Shown piece by piece: positions 1-6,965 of a DNA stretch of 64,000 nt. Origin of the DNA: Promicromonospora sukumoe 327MFSha3.1 (GTDB lineage Bacteria; Actinomycetota; Actinomycetes; Actinomycetales; Cellulomonadaceae); NCBI RefSeq assembly GCF_000385135.1, contig NZ_ARQM01000010.1:1116001-1180000 (forward strand), read 5' to 3'. Positions within the stretch are counted from its first letter, which is position 1; every line of letters starts with the position of its first letter. The notes beneath the pieces are model-generated. The model made no database searches and was not told the origin of the DNA. It saw only the letters and a program-made list of their open reading frames with translations. The position numbers were made by a program, and so were the translations under genes.

Positions 1-346
1 CGACCACCTCGGCGCCGTACGCGGTCAGCACGTTGCGCTTGTCCTCGCCCACCTTGTCGGGCAGCACGAAGACGCAGCGGTAGCCGCGCTGCTGGGCCAC
101 CAGGGCGAGGCCGACGCCGGTGTTGCCCGACGTGGGCTCGACGATGGTGCCGCCGGGCAGGAGCTTGCCCTCGCGCTCGGCCGCGTCGATGATGCGGCCC
201 GCGATGCGGTCCTTGGAGGACCCGCCGGGGTTGAGGTACTCGAGCTTGACCAGCACGGTGGCGCTGGTGACGCCCTCGGTCACGTGGGTGAGCCGGACCA
301 GCGGGGTGTTGCCGACGAGGTCAACGACAGAATTGACGTACTGCAC
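1..346 (-). CDS. cbs: Cystathionine beta-synthase, N-terminal part (gene runs off the left edge)
   Basis: PLP-dependent enzyme of the transsulfuration pathway joining serine (or O-acetylserine) and homocysteine; cytosolic. Only the first 115 codons are in the window. The GTG start at 346 follows a purine-rich AGGAAGAG site. The N-terminus has the fold-type II signature VGNTPLVRL, the PLP lysine in GGSSKDR (K45) and the phosphate-binding loop EPTSGNTG (about residues 70-77). The run PDKVGEDKRNVLTAYGAEV is more like actinobacterial Cbs than CysK, which decides the name, but the C-terminal CBS-domain pair that would settle it lies outside. It is upstream on the same strand as nothing else visible; the DUF2277 gene lies behind it. 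Confidence 0.82.
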   Translation of the reverse strand, partial: MQYVNSVVDLVGNTPLVRLTHVTEGVTSATVLVKLEYLNPGGSSKDRIAGRIIDAAEREGKLLPGGTIVEPTSGNTGVGLALVAQQRGYRCVFVLPDKVGEDKRNVLTAYGAEVV

Positions 347-471
347 CTGTTTCTCTTCCTGTTCTGCACGCGCGACGGCGCGCGTGGGGGACTGACGGAC
401 CGGCGTGGGTGGTCAGTGACAGCAACAGGAGAGGTGTGCGAGCACGCCGCAACTGTAGCGGCGCGGGCCGC

Positions 472-795
472 TCAGTGCGAGTGCGCGATGCCCAGCTCGT
501 GCATGCGCTCGTGCTCCTCACGCTCCTTGATGCGCTGCGCGATCCGCGCCTGGACCTCGGCCCGGCGCAGCGGCGGCACGGTCTTGGGCGGCTGACGGCG
601 TTCGGGGAGCTCGTCGAGCAGGCGGGTCACGATGTCCGCGATCTCCTCGGTAGCGCGCTCCACCGGGTCGCGGGTGGTGTCGTTCACCTTGGTCACGCCC
701 GTGACCTTGCGCACGAACTGCAGCGCGGCGGCGGTGATCTCCTCGTCGGTGGCGGCCGGTTCGAGGCCGCGCAGCGTGGTGATGTTTCGGCACAT
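472..795 (-). CDS. DUF2277 family protein
   Basis: A 107-residue protein of unknown function. It starts MCRNI and carries the characteristic N-terminal pattern of DUF2277: a PAT-EEI motif followed by AALQFVRKV-G, then a charged helical C-terminal half rich in Arg and Glu ending in H-S-H. The helix pattern suggests a small DNA- or protein-binding fold, but no role is established. The gene lies between cbs and the MFS exporter on the same strand and is separated from the exporter by a strong hairpin (850-924), so it is probably transcribed from its own promoter. The family call rests on the N-terminal motif. Confidence 0.75.
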   Translation of the reverse strand: MCRNITTLRGLEPAATDEEITAAALQFVRKVTGVTKVNDTTRDPVERATEEIADIVTRLLDELPERRQPPKTVPPLRRAEVQARIAQRIKEREEHERMHELGIAHSH

Positions 796-849
796 GCTCC
801 GACGGTACGCCGGACGTCGCCCGTAGGGGAGGGGGCGTCGTCGGCCCCG

Positions 850-924
850 AGGTGCGCTTCTACCCAGTCATTCGGCCCGAAACCCAGGTGATTCCGGGCC
901 GAATGACTGGGTAGAAGCGCACCT
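850..924. repeat. Long perfect inverted repeat (29-bp arms)
   Basis: Bases 850-878 are the exact reverse complement of 896-924, with a 17-base spacer. The element lies in the 158-bp gap between the stop of the MFS gene and the start of the DUF2277 gene. It probably ends MFS transcription, but it lacks a clear T-run and the stem is much longer than an ordinary terminator. Confidence 0.85.
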
Positions 925-953
925 CCGCCGGGCGGGGCCAGCGCGACCTGCGG

Positions 954-2411
954 TCAGTGCCCGGCGGTGGTCTCGCGCAGCGCCTTGACGGGGATCGTGG
1001 CGGCGATCGCCGCGGACACCACGGCCATGCCGCAGCCGAGCAGCAGGGCCACGCGGAACCCGCCCTCGGTGGGCAGGGTGTGCTCGCCGAAGGTGGTGCT
1101 CATCCGGGCCAGCACCACGCCGATCACGGCGGCCGACACCGAGGTGCCGATGGACCGCATGAGCGCGTTGAAGCCGTTCGCGGCGGCCTTCTCGGAGGCG
1201 GGCACGGAGCCCAGGATGATCGCGGGCAGCGCGCCGTAGGCGAAGCCGACGCCGGCCGCCGCGACGAACGCCGTGGCCGACAGGCCCACGAGCGTGTCCA
1301 TGAACAGCGTGGACAGGCCGTAGCCCAGCGCCATGACCAGGCCGCCCAGCACCAGCGTCGTCTTGGGCCCGCGAGCGCGGGTGATGCGCGCGCCCACCGG
1401 CGACATGAGGGTCATCGCGATGCCCGACGGCGCCATCCACAGGCCCATCTGCAGCATGGACTGGCCCAGGCCGAACCCGGTCGCGGCCGGCGCCTGCATG
1501 AGCTGCGGTAGGATCAGCGACTGCGCGTACATGGCGAACCCGATCATGATCGAGGCCACGTTGGTGAGCAGCACGGCGGGGCGTGCCGTGGTGCGCAGGT
1601 CGACCAGGGCGTCGCGCGTGCGCAGCTCCCACCAGCCCCAGGCCAGGAGCACGACCACGGAGCCGGCGAACAGGCCGAGCACCAGCGGGCTCGTCCAGCC
1701 CCACTCGGCGCCCTTGGAGACGGCGAGCAGCAGGGCCACGAGACCCGCGGCCAGGCCGAGCACGCCCACGTAGTCGAACGGGGCGCACACCTTGGCGGGT
1801 GCGGCCGGGGCGGGGATCGCCCGCCAGACGACGACGCCGACCACGACGGCGCAGACGGCGATGAGCCAGAACAGGATGCGCCAGCTCGCGAACTCGGCGA
1901 CCGCGGCGGCGAACGGCAGGCCGAGGGCGCCGCCGATGCCGAGCGATGAGCTCATCAGGGAGATGGCGCCGGCGGTGCGCTCCTTGGGCAGCAGGTCGTG
2001 CAACATGCTGATGCCGAGCGGGATGAACCCGGTGGCCAGGCCCTGCAGGCCGCGGCCGGTGACCATGACGGGGACCGTGGTGGCCAGCGCGCAGACCGCG
2101 GAGCCGAGGGCCAGCGGTACCAGCGAGACCAGGATCATCTTCTTCTTGCCGTACAGGTCGCCCAGCCGCCCGGAGACGGGGGTGCAGATGGCGCCGACGA
2201 GCAGCGTGACCGTGATGATCCAGGACGTGTCGGAGGCCGGGGCGTCGAAGATGGTCGGCAGCGAGGCGATGATCGGGACCACGAGGGTCTGGGTCATCGC
2301 GACCACGATGCCGCCGATCGCGAGGATGGCGACGATGCGGTTCGGGTGGATCGCCGGGGCGGTGGCCCCGGTCTCGGGCGGTGGTGCGGGGCGGGACGCG
2401 GTAGTCGTCAC
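954..2411 (-). CDS. MFS drug-exporter-like permease
   Basis: A 485-residue major facilitator protein, inner membrane, probably a proton-coupled exporter of the multidrug (DHA2-like) type. The sequence is a chain of hydrophobic helices with the MFS signature GRLGDLYGKKK between helices 2 and 3 (near residue 85). GTG 2411 is preferred over a longer in-frame ATG because it follows a GAGGAGA ribosome site, and because the longer start would translate through the operator region. The gene is divergent from a MarR-family regulator, and two copies of a palindromic site lie between them, so repression by that regulator, relieved by a toxic ligand, is likely. Substrate unknown. Confidence 0.85.
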   Translation of the reverse strand: MTTTASRPAPPPETGATAPAIHPNRIVAILAIGGIVVAMTQTLVVPIIASLPTIFDAPASDTSWIITVTLLVGAICTPVSGRLGDLYGKKKMILVSLVPLALGSAVCALATTVPVMVTGRGLQGLATGFIPLGISMLHDLLPKERTAGAISLMSSSLGIGGALGLPFAAAVAEFASWRILFWLIAVCAVVVGVVVWRAIPAPAAPAKVCAPFDYVGVLGLAAGLVALLLAVSKGAEWGWTSPLVLGLFAGSVVVLLAWGWWELRTRDALVDLRTTARPAVLLTNVASIMIGFAMYAQSLILPQLMQAPAATGFGLGQSMLQMGLWMAPSGIAMTLMSPVGARITRARGPKTTLVLGGLVMALGYGLSTLFMDTLVGLSATAFVAAAGVGFAYGALPAIILGSVPASEKAAANGFNALMRSIGTSVSAAVIGVVLARMSTTFGEHTLPTEGGFRVALLLGCGMAVVSAAIAATIPVKALRETTAGH

Positions 2412-2431
2412 GAGTCTCCTCGAAAGATTGC

Positions 2432-2490
2432 TGTGCATCATGCACATTGGGGTTCGGCCTCAGGATGCCATATCTTGTGCATGATGCATA
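2432..2490. promoter_or_regulatory. Two MarR-type operators in the divergent promoter region
   Basis: Two near-identical palindromes built on TGTGCATSATGCAYA lie at 2432-2446 and 2476-2490, 44 bp centre to centre (about four helical turns). They sit between the exporter start (2411) and the MarR start (2527) and occur nowhere else I noticed. The natural reading is autoregulation plus control of the exporter. Confidence 0.75.
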
Positions 2491-2526
2491 GGCAATAGCC
2501 CGTGCGGGATCGGAGGAATGACGACG

Positions 2527-2985
2527 ATGACGTCCGCGATCGACGAGATCGAGTACGAGGGCATGCTGTTCGGCCGGCACCTGGCCGCGCTGCCCGCGGG
2601 CCGCACGCGCCGCAAGGGCGGGCTGCTCGACCAGAGCGCGTACACGCTGCTCAGCCTGCTCGACGCCGGGGGGCCCGCCAGCCTCGCAGAGCTCGCGGCC
2701 GCCACCGGTCTCGACGTCTCGACCCTGAACCGGCAGACGGCTGCGCTGCGCCGCTCGGGGCTGGCCGAGCGCTTCGACGACCCGGACGGCGGGCAGGCCC
2801 GCAAGCTGCGGCTCTCCGCCGAGGGCGCCCGGCTGCTCGGCGAGGAGCGCGCGGCCAGCCGGGTGCTGCTGGCCGAGCTGCTGCACGACTGGTCGGAGGC
2901 GGACCGCGCCCGGTTCGGCGAGCTGCTGGGCCGCTACAACCGCGTCATCGAGGACCGCTCGAAGCGCCACTGGCCGCGGCCCTGA
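2527..2985 (+). CDS. MarR-family transcriptional regulator
   Basis: A 152-residue winged-helix protein. The DNA-binding part is visible as LAELAAATGLDVSTLNRQTAALRRSGLAERF (split: recognition helix DVSTLNRQTAALRR, then the wing with DPDGGQARKLRLS), flanked by the dimerisation helices typical of MarR. Two ATGs compete: 2518 lies one base after GGAGG, whereas 2527 has the usual spacing and is preferred. It is transcribed away from the MFS exporter across the twin palindromes and probably represses both. Ligand unknown, perhaps a phenolic or drug exported by the neighbour. Confidence 0.85.
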   Translation: MTSAIDEIEYEGMLFGRHLAALPAGRTRRKGGLLDQSAYTLLSLLDAGGPASLAELAAATGLDVSTLNRQTAALRRSGLAERFDDPDGGQARKLRLSAEGARLLGEERAASRVLLAELLHDWSEADRARFGELLGRYNRVIEDRSKRHWPRP

Positions 2986-3017
2986 CGACCCGCTGGATCG
3001 GTTGAGCACAGCAGTTG

Positions 3018-3044
3018 CTGCCGCGCGAGCCCGCCCTGCGGCAG
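3018..3044 (+). terminator. Short hairpin after marR
   Basis: CTGCCGC (3018-3024) pairs with GCGGCAG (3038-3044) 33 bases after the MarR stop. No T-run follows, so it is a plausible but weak terminator. Confidence 0.4.
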
Positions 3045-3108
3045 AAGCCACTGTGGTCGACCCGTTTTGTCGTGGCGGCCTCGGGCGTTCGTGCGGCAGG
3101 GTGGCCGC

Positions 3109-3708
3109 ATGAGCGCACCCAGCGACGCCGCAGCCGGCTCCCGTCCTGACGACACGACCGACGCCGGGGCCCGGCCCGTGACCAGCGTGCGCGAGGCCGG
3201 CGCCGAGGACTGGCCCGCCATCTGGCCCATCGTCGAGGAGGTCGTGCGCGCGGCCGACACCTTCGCCTACGACCCCGCCATGGGCGAGGCCGACGCGCGC
3301 GCCGGCTGGCTCGAGGCCCCCGCGCGCGTGGTGGTCGCGGTGCGCGACGGCGTCGTGGTCGGCACCGCGAACATGTACCCCAACCGGCCGGGGCCGGGCA
3401 GCCACATCGCGTCCGGCAGCATCATGGTCGACCGCGCGGTGCGCGGCTCCGGCGCCGGCCGTGCCCTGGTGCAGGACATGATCGCCTGGGCTGCCCGCGA
3501 GGGGTACGCCGCCGTGCAGTTCAACGCCGTCGTCGACACCAACGCCGCCGCCGTCCACCTGTACGAGAGCCTCGGCTTCGTCACCCTCGGCATCGCGCCG
3601 GGAGCGTTCCGGCACCCCGAGCTGGGCGACGTCGGGCTGCGGATCATGTGGCGCGACCTGAGCGACCTGAGCGACCTGCGCGGCGGCGCTGCCGGGAGCG
3701 AGGCCTGA
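3109..3708 (+). CDS. GNAT family N-acetyltransferase
   Basis: A 199-residue acyl-CoA-dependent N-acetyltransferase, cytosolic. The acetyl-CoA loop is visible as VDRAVRGSGAGRALVQDM (R/Q-x-x-G-x-G/A type), followed by the conserved NAAAVHLYESLGF motif that closes the fold. The region before residue 25 is low-complexity and variable. ATG 3109 is chosen because the fold begins shortly after it, although the ribosome site (GGGTGG) is weak; an upstream in-frame start adds only unmatched residues. The stop TGA shares its last base with the ATG of the next gene, so the two are probably translated together. Substrate unknown; it resembles phosphinothricin-type acetyltransferases in its VVEEV-F-Y pattern. 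Confidence 0.82.
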   Translation: MSAPSDAAAGSRPDDTTDAGARPVTSVREAGAEDWPAIWPIVEEVVRAADTFAYDPAMGEADARAGWLEAPARVVVAVRDGVVVGTANMYPNRPGPGSHIASGSIMVDRAVRGSGAGRALVQDMIAWAAREGYAAVQFNAVVDTNAAAVHLYESLGFVTLGIAPGAFRHPELGDVGLRIMWRDLSDLSDLRGGAAGSEA

Positions 3709-4562
3709 TGCGCTTCTCCGTCAACGTCCCCAACTTCGGCGACTTCGCCGACGCCCGCGCGGTCGCCACCGTGGCTCGTGCGGCCGAGGACGCCGGCTGG
3801 GACGGCCTGTTCGTCTGGGACCACGTGGTGCACCGCAAGGAGGCGCGCCGCGGCCAGCCGTTCGGCGACCCGTGGATGCTGCTCACGGCCGCGGCGCTCG
3901 CGACGTCGACGATCCGGCTGGGCACGCTGGTCACCCCGGTGGCGCGGCGCCGGCCCGAGCAGCTCGCCCGGCAGGTCGCCACCCTGGACGCCCTCAGCGG
4001 CGGCCGCGTCGTCTTCGGCGCGGGGCTGGGCGGGCCGGTCGAGGACGAGTTCGGCAGCTTCGGCGACGAGACCGACCCCGTGGTGCTCGCGGAGAAGCTC
4101 GACGAGGGCCTCGGGCTGCTGGCCCGCTACTGGGCGGGGGAGCGCGTGGACCACGACGGTCCGCACTACCGCGTGCACGACGTCGAGATCCTCCCGGCCA
4201 CCGTGCAGCGGCCCCGGCCGCCGGTCTGGGTGGGCGGATTCTGGCCCGCGCGCCGGCCGTTCCGGCGGGCGGCGAGGTGGGACGGCGTCGTGCCGCTCTT
4301 CGCGTCCGGGCACGGCGAGCCGCCGACGCCCGACGAGGTGCGCGAGGTCGCCGGATACGTGGCGGAGCACCGCACCGGGACGGGGGCGTACGACGTCGTC
4401 GTCGGCGGGCTGACCGCGCCGGAGGCCGCGGCCGACGTCGTCGGCCCGCTCGTCGAGGCCGGGGCGACCTGGTGGGACGAGCGCGGCCGGTACACGGCGC
4501 CGGAGCTGTACTCCCTGCCGGCGGTGCTGCGCCGGGTGGAGGCGGGCCCGCCGCGGCTCTGA
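3708..4562 (+). CDS. LLM-class flavin-dependent oxidoreductase
   Basis: A 284-residue luciferase-like monooxygenase, probably using FMN or F420, cytosolic. The TIM-barrel family pattern is clear: AEDAGWDGLFVWDH near residue 30, TSTIRLGTLVTPVARRRP, the conserved LDALSGGRVVFGAGLGG segment, and PPVWVGG in the C-terminal half. Its ATG overlaps the stop of the GNAT gene by one base, so it is the second gene of a two-gene operon. Substrate cannot be told. Its 3' side runs into an unusual repeat array (4577-4926). Confidence 0.85.
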   Translation: MRFSVNVPNFGDFADARAVATVARAAEDAGWDGLFVWDHVVHRKEARRGQPFGDPWMLLTAAALATSTIRLGTLVTPVARRRPEQLARQVATLDALSGGRVVFGAGLGGPVEDEFGSFGDETDPVVLAEKLDEGLGLLARYWAGERVDHDGPHYRVHDVEILPATVQRPRPPVWVGGFWPARRPFRRAARWDGVVPLFASGHGEPPTPDEVREVAGYVAEHRTGTGAYDVVVGGLTAPEAAADVVGPLVEAGATWWDERGRYTAPELYSLPAVLRRVEAGPPRL

Positions 4563-4576
4563 GCACGCGGCTGGCG

Positions 4577-4926
4577 CGGCAGTTTGCCCCGCGGACTCGG
4601 CACCTTGCCCCGCGGACTCGGCAGTTTGCCCGGCAGACTCGGCACCTTGCTCGCAGGCGCGGCAGTTTGCCCCGCCGACTCGGCAGTTTGCACCGCAGAC
4701 TCGGCAGCCTGCACTGAGATCGGTCCAGGGCTGAGCCGATCTCGATGCCAACTGCCGAGCGCCGGCGCCAAGTGCCGAGTCTGCGGGGCAAACTGCCGAG
4801 CGGGAGCCTGAGCCGCTGAGCCGACTGCCGACCCCGGTGTCAACACCTGAGCCCCGGTGCCAGTTGCCGACCCTGGTGCCAACTGCCGACCCTGGTGCCA
4901 ACTGCCGACCGCCGGTGCCGGCTGCC
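4577..4926. repeat. Intergenic array of about 20-bp units, first half direct, second half inverted
   Basis: The 369-bp gap between the convergent LLM and VOC genes is filled with repeats. About seven 20-24 bp units of the type CGGCAGTTTGCCCCGCRGACT run from 4577 to about 4715. A small palindrome follows (GAGATCGG 4716-4723, CCGATCTC 4736-4743). Units in the opposite orientation (GCCAACTGCCGA core, 19-21 bp spacing) then continue to 4926. Transcribed from either side, it would fold into one long hairpin. There are no unique spacers, so it is not CRISPR. Confidence 0.85.
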
Positions 4927-4931
4927 GAGCC

Positions 4932-5399
4932 TCAGCCCGCCTGGCCCGCGCTCCAGCGGGCCTTGTCGGCGTCGGTCACCTCGACCGGGCCCGTGGCCGG
5001 CTGGGTGATGCGGATGTGGTTGCCGAACGGGTCGCGCAGGGCGCAGTCGATGCCGTACGGCTGCTCGACGGGCTCCTCGGTGAACTCGACGCCCTTGGCG
5101 CTCAGGTCGGCGTAGGTGCGGCGGCAGTCGTCGGTGGTGAGGATGCACGCGACTCCGAGCGCCCCCTTGGTCACCAGGTCCCGGACCTGGGCCGCGACCT
5201 CCTCGCTCAGCGACGGCGGGCCCGGCACCTCCAGGAGCAGGTGGCGGTCGGGGTCCTCGGGCAGGGAGATGGTCAGCCAGCGCATGAAGCCCATGTCGAC
5301 GTCGTTGCTGACCTCGAACCCGAGCTTGCCGACGTAGAAGTCCAGGGCCTCGTCCTGGTCGAGCACGGTCACGGCGGTGATGGAGATGTTCTTGAACAT
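4932..5399 (-). CDS. VOC (glyoxalase/bleomycin-resistance fold) family protein
   Basis: A 155-residue single-unit VOC protein: metal-dependent dioxygenase, lyase or antibiotic-binding fold. It shows the two beta-alpha-beta modules, the first with DQDEALDFYVGKLGFEV and the second ending PYGIDCALRDPFGNHIRIT, the usual closing motif of glyoxalase-like proteins. ATG 5399 begins MFKNISITAVTV, right at the first strand, and is preferred to the ATG three codons upstream. The gene is monocistronic, with the AraC-like gene behind it on the same strand and the repeat array after its stop. Specific role unknown. Confidence 0.8.
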   Translation of the reverse strand: MFKNISITAVTVLDQDEALDFYVGKLGFEVSNDVDMGFMRWLTISLPEDPDRHLLLEVPGPPSLSEEVAAQVRDLVTKGALGVACILTTDDCRRTYADLSAKGVEFTEEPVEQPYGIDCALRDPFGNHIRITQPATGPVEVTDADKARWSAGQAG

Positions 5400-5465
5400 G
5401 CCCACCACGCTAGGACCGGCCCCGTGGGATGCGCTTCTCCGAAACTGCTCGGTCGAGGAAGCCGC

Positions 5466-5855
5466 TCAGCCCGCGGGCCGCATCCAGCTCTTGACGAAGC
5501 AGACGGGCGCGGCCACCGGCCGCGTCCGCCGCCGGTACTCGGTCGGTGAGACGCCGACGACGTCGCGGAACGTGCGGCTGAACGTGCCCAGGCTGTTGGA
5601 GCCCACCTGCAGCGCGATCTCCGTCACCGGCGTGGCCGTGTTGCGCAGCAGCGCCATCGCCCGCTCCAGCCTGCGCCGCTGCAGGTAGCGGTGCGGCGTC
5701 TCGCCGAACGTCGCCCGGAAGCTGCGGCTGAAGTGGGACGGCGAGACGTGCGCGATCCGGGCCAGCGTCGGCACGTCGAGCGGCCGGGCGTAGTCGCGGT
5801 CGATGGCGTCCCGGGCGCGCAGCAGCAGCCGGTTGTCGCGCTCGTGCGGGGACAT
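5466..5855 (-). CDS. Stand-alone AraC-type DNA-binding domain protein
   Basis: A 129-residue protein that is little more than an AraC/XylS DNA-binding domain with its two helix-turn-helix units: LDVPTLARIAHVSPSHFSRSF and, about 50 residues later, VTEIALQVGSNSLGTFSRTF followed by GVSPTEYRRR. No ligand-binding domain is present. Its ATG overlaps the TGA of the upstream GntR/TetR regulator by one base, so the two are probably translationally coupled and act on related targets. MarA/SoxS-like single-domain activators are the nearest functional analogy (inference). Confidence 0.82.
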   Translation of the reverse strand: MSPHERDNRLLLRARDAIDRDYARPLDVPTLARIAHVSPSHFSRSFRATFGETPHRYLQRRRLERAMALLRNTATPVTEIALQVGSNSLGTFSRTFRDVVGVSPTEYRRRTRPVAAPVCFVKSWMRPAG

Positions 5856-6769
5856 CAGCTCGCCTCGCCGAGGAACACCGCGTACCCGTCCAGCAGGCGC
5901 GCCAGGCCGAACTCGAACAGCGAGTCCAGCGTGAGGTCGATGTCGGTGCCCGTGGCCGCCGCGAGGTGCGGGTACCGGCGCGGGTCGGCCACGGCCTGGA
6001 GGTCCGGCAGCGTGCGGTCCATCCACTCCTCGTCGGTCAGCCCGTCGTCCCGGCGGGCCTGGGTCGCCGGCTCGACGCCCACCCCCAGGCCCCGCACCAG
6101 CTGGAACACCGAGACCGTCAGGTGCATCCGTGTGTCCAGGTCCAGCCGCCGTCCGCCGACGTCGCCGAACGCGGACAGCAGCGCCTCGGTGTGCGCCACG
6201 CCGTGGGGCAGCACCTGCGGCCGCGTCATCGACATCACGTGCGCCGCCCACGGATGGCGCTGGAACGCCGCCCACATCGTGCGGGCGCACACCTCCGCGC
6301 GAGCCCGCCAGCCGTCTGGCAGCGGGTCCGGGAGCGGCGAGGTCGCGTACACCGTGTCGAGCATCCGGGCCAGGAGCTCCTCGCGGCCGCGCACGTAGCG
6401 GTACAGCGTCATCGTCGGGATGCCCAGGTCGGTCGCGATGCGCCGCATGGACAGCCCGCCCAGCCCCTCGGCGTCGGCCGTGGCCATGGCGAGGCGCACC
6501 ACGTCGTCGACCGTGGGGGCGCTCGCGGGCGGACCGCCCGCCGTCGTGCCGCCCACGGCCCCGGCCGCCACCACGGTGCCCACCCCGCGCCGCACCTCGA
6601 CGAGCCCGTCGCGGCGCAGGGCGTCGAGCACCCGGCTCGCCGTGGCCATGGCGACCCCGTGCTCGGCGACGATGCGGCGCGTGGACGGCACCGGGGCGCC
6701 AGGGGCGAGCTCGCCCGACCGGATGCGGGCGCGGATCTCGTCGGCGATGCGCTCGGACGTGCTGGTCAT
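5855..6769 (-). CDS. GntR-TetR fusion transcriptional regulator
   Basis: A 304-residue regulator with two different DNA-binding modules. Residues about 1-70 form a GntR winged helix (RIADEIRARIRSGELAPG, then VPSTRRIVAEHGVAMATASRVLDAL). After a Gly/Ala linker, residues about 85-135 form a TetR helix-turn-helix (GLGGLSMRRIATDLGIPTMTLYRYVRGREEL), followed by a TetR-type C-terminal ligand domain. ATG 6769 follows GGAG. This combination is known in actinobacteria. It is divergent from a flavin monooxygenase, with several palindromic or repeated sites between them, and is coupled to a downstream AraC-like gene. It probably represses the monooxygenase until a substrate binds. Confidence 0.85.
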   Translation of the reverse strand: MTSTSERIADEIRARIRSGELAPGAPVPSTRRIVAEHGVAMATASRVLDALRRDGLVEVRRGVGTVVAAGAVGGTTAGGPPASAPTVDDVVRLAMATADAEGLGGLSMRRIATDLGIPTMTLYRYVRGREELLARMLDTVYATSPLPDPLPDGWRARAEVCARTMWAAFQRHPWAAHVMSMTRPQVLPHGVAHTEALLSAFGDVGGRRLDLDTRMHLTVSVFQLVRGLGVGVEPATQARRDDGLTDEEWMDRTLPDLQAVADPRRYPHLAAATGTDIDLTLDSLFEFGLARLLDGYAVFLGEAS

Positions 6770-6796
6770 CTGCGGCTCCCTGTGCTGGTGCTGTAC

Positions 6797-6918
6797 TAGT
6801 GCACCCGGACCGCCCACCGCGGGTGTCCGGCCTGCTGACCTGGGCGTTCGCGGGGTGCACTACCTGGTGCACTACCGCTTCCTTTACCCAGCATAGGACG
6901 GTTCGTACGGTGTACGAA
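6797..6918. promoter_or_regulatory. Operator sites between the fusion regulator and the monooxygenase
   Basis: Three elements lie in the 196-bp divergent gap. GTGCACTAC occurs twice as a direct repeat (6855-6863, 6867-6875), and its inverse TAGTGCAC is at 6797-6804. A separate palindrome TTCGTAC-GGT-GTACGAA is at 6902-6918. The first set looks like GntR half-sites and the second like a TetR operator, matching the regulator's two DNA-binding domains (inference). Confidence 0.65.
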
Positions 6919-6965
6919 ACCGCTCGCCGAGACCGGCGGGCCCAGCCTTCGAACCAGGAGCAGCC

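Noticed and set aside
868-3615. A 915-codon open frame on the minus strand across the MFS, MarR and GNAT region
   Set aside because: It runs antisense or out of frame to well-supported genes and its product is low-complexity Arg/Gly/Pro-rich, typical of GC-rich shadow frames.
4577-4926. CRISPR array
   Set aside because: Units of about 20 bp are contiguous, degenerate and change orientation halfway. There are no unique spacers of regular length and no cas genes.
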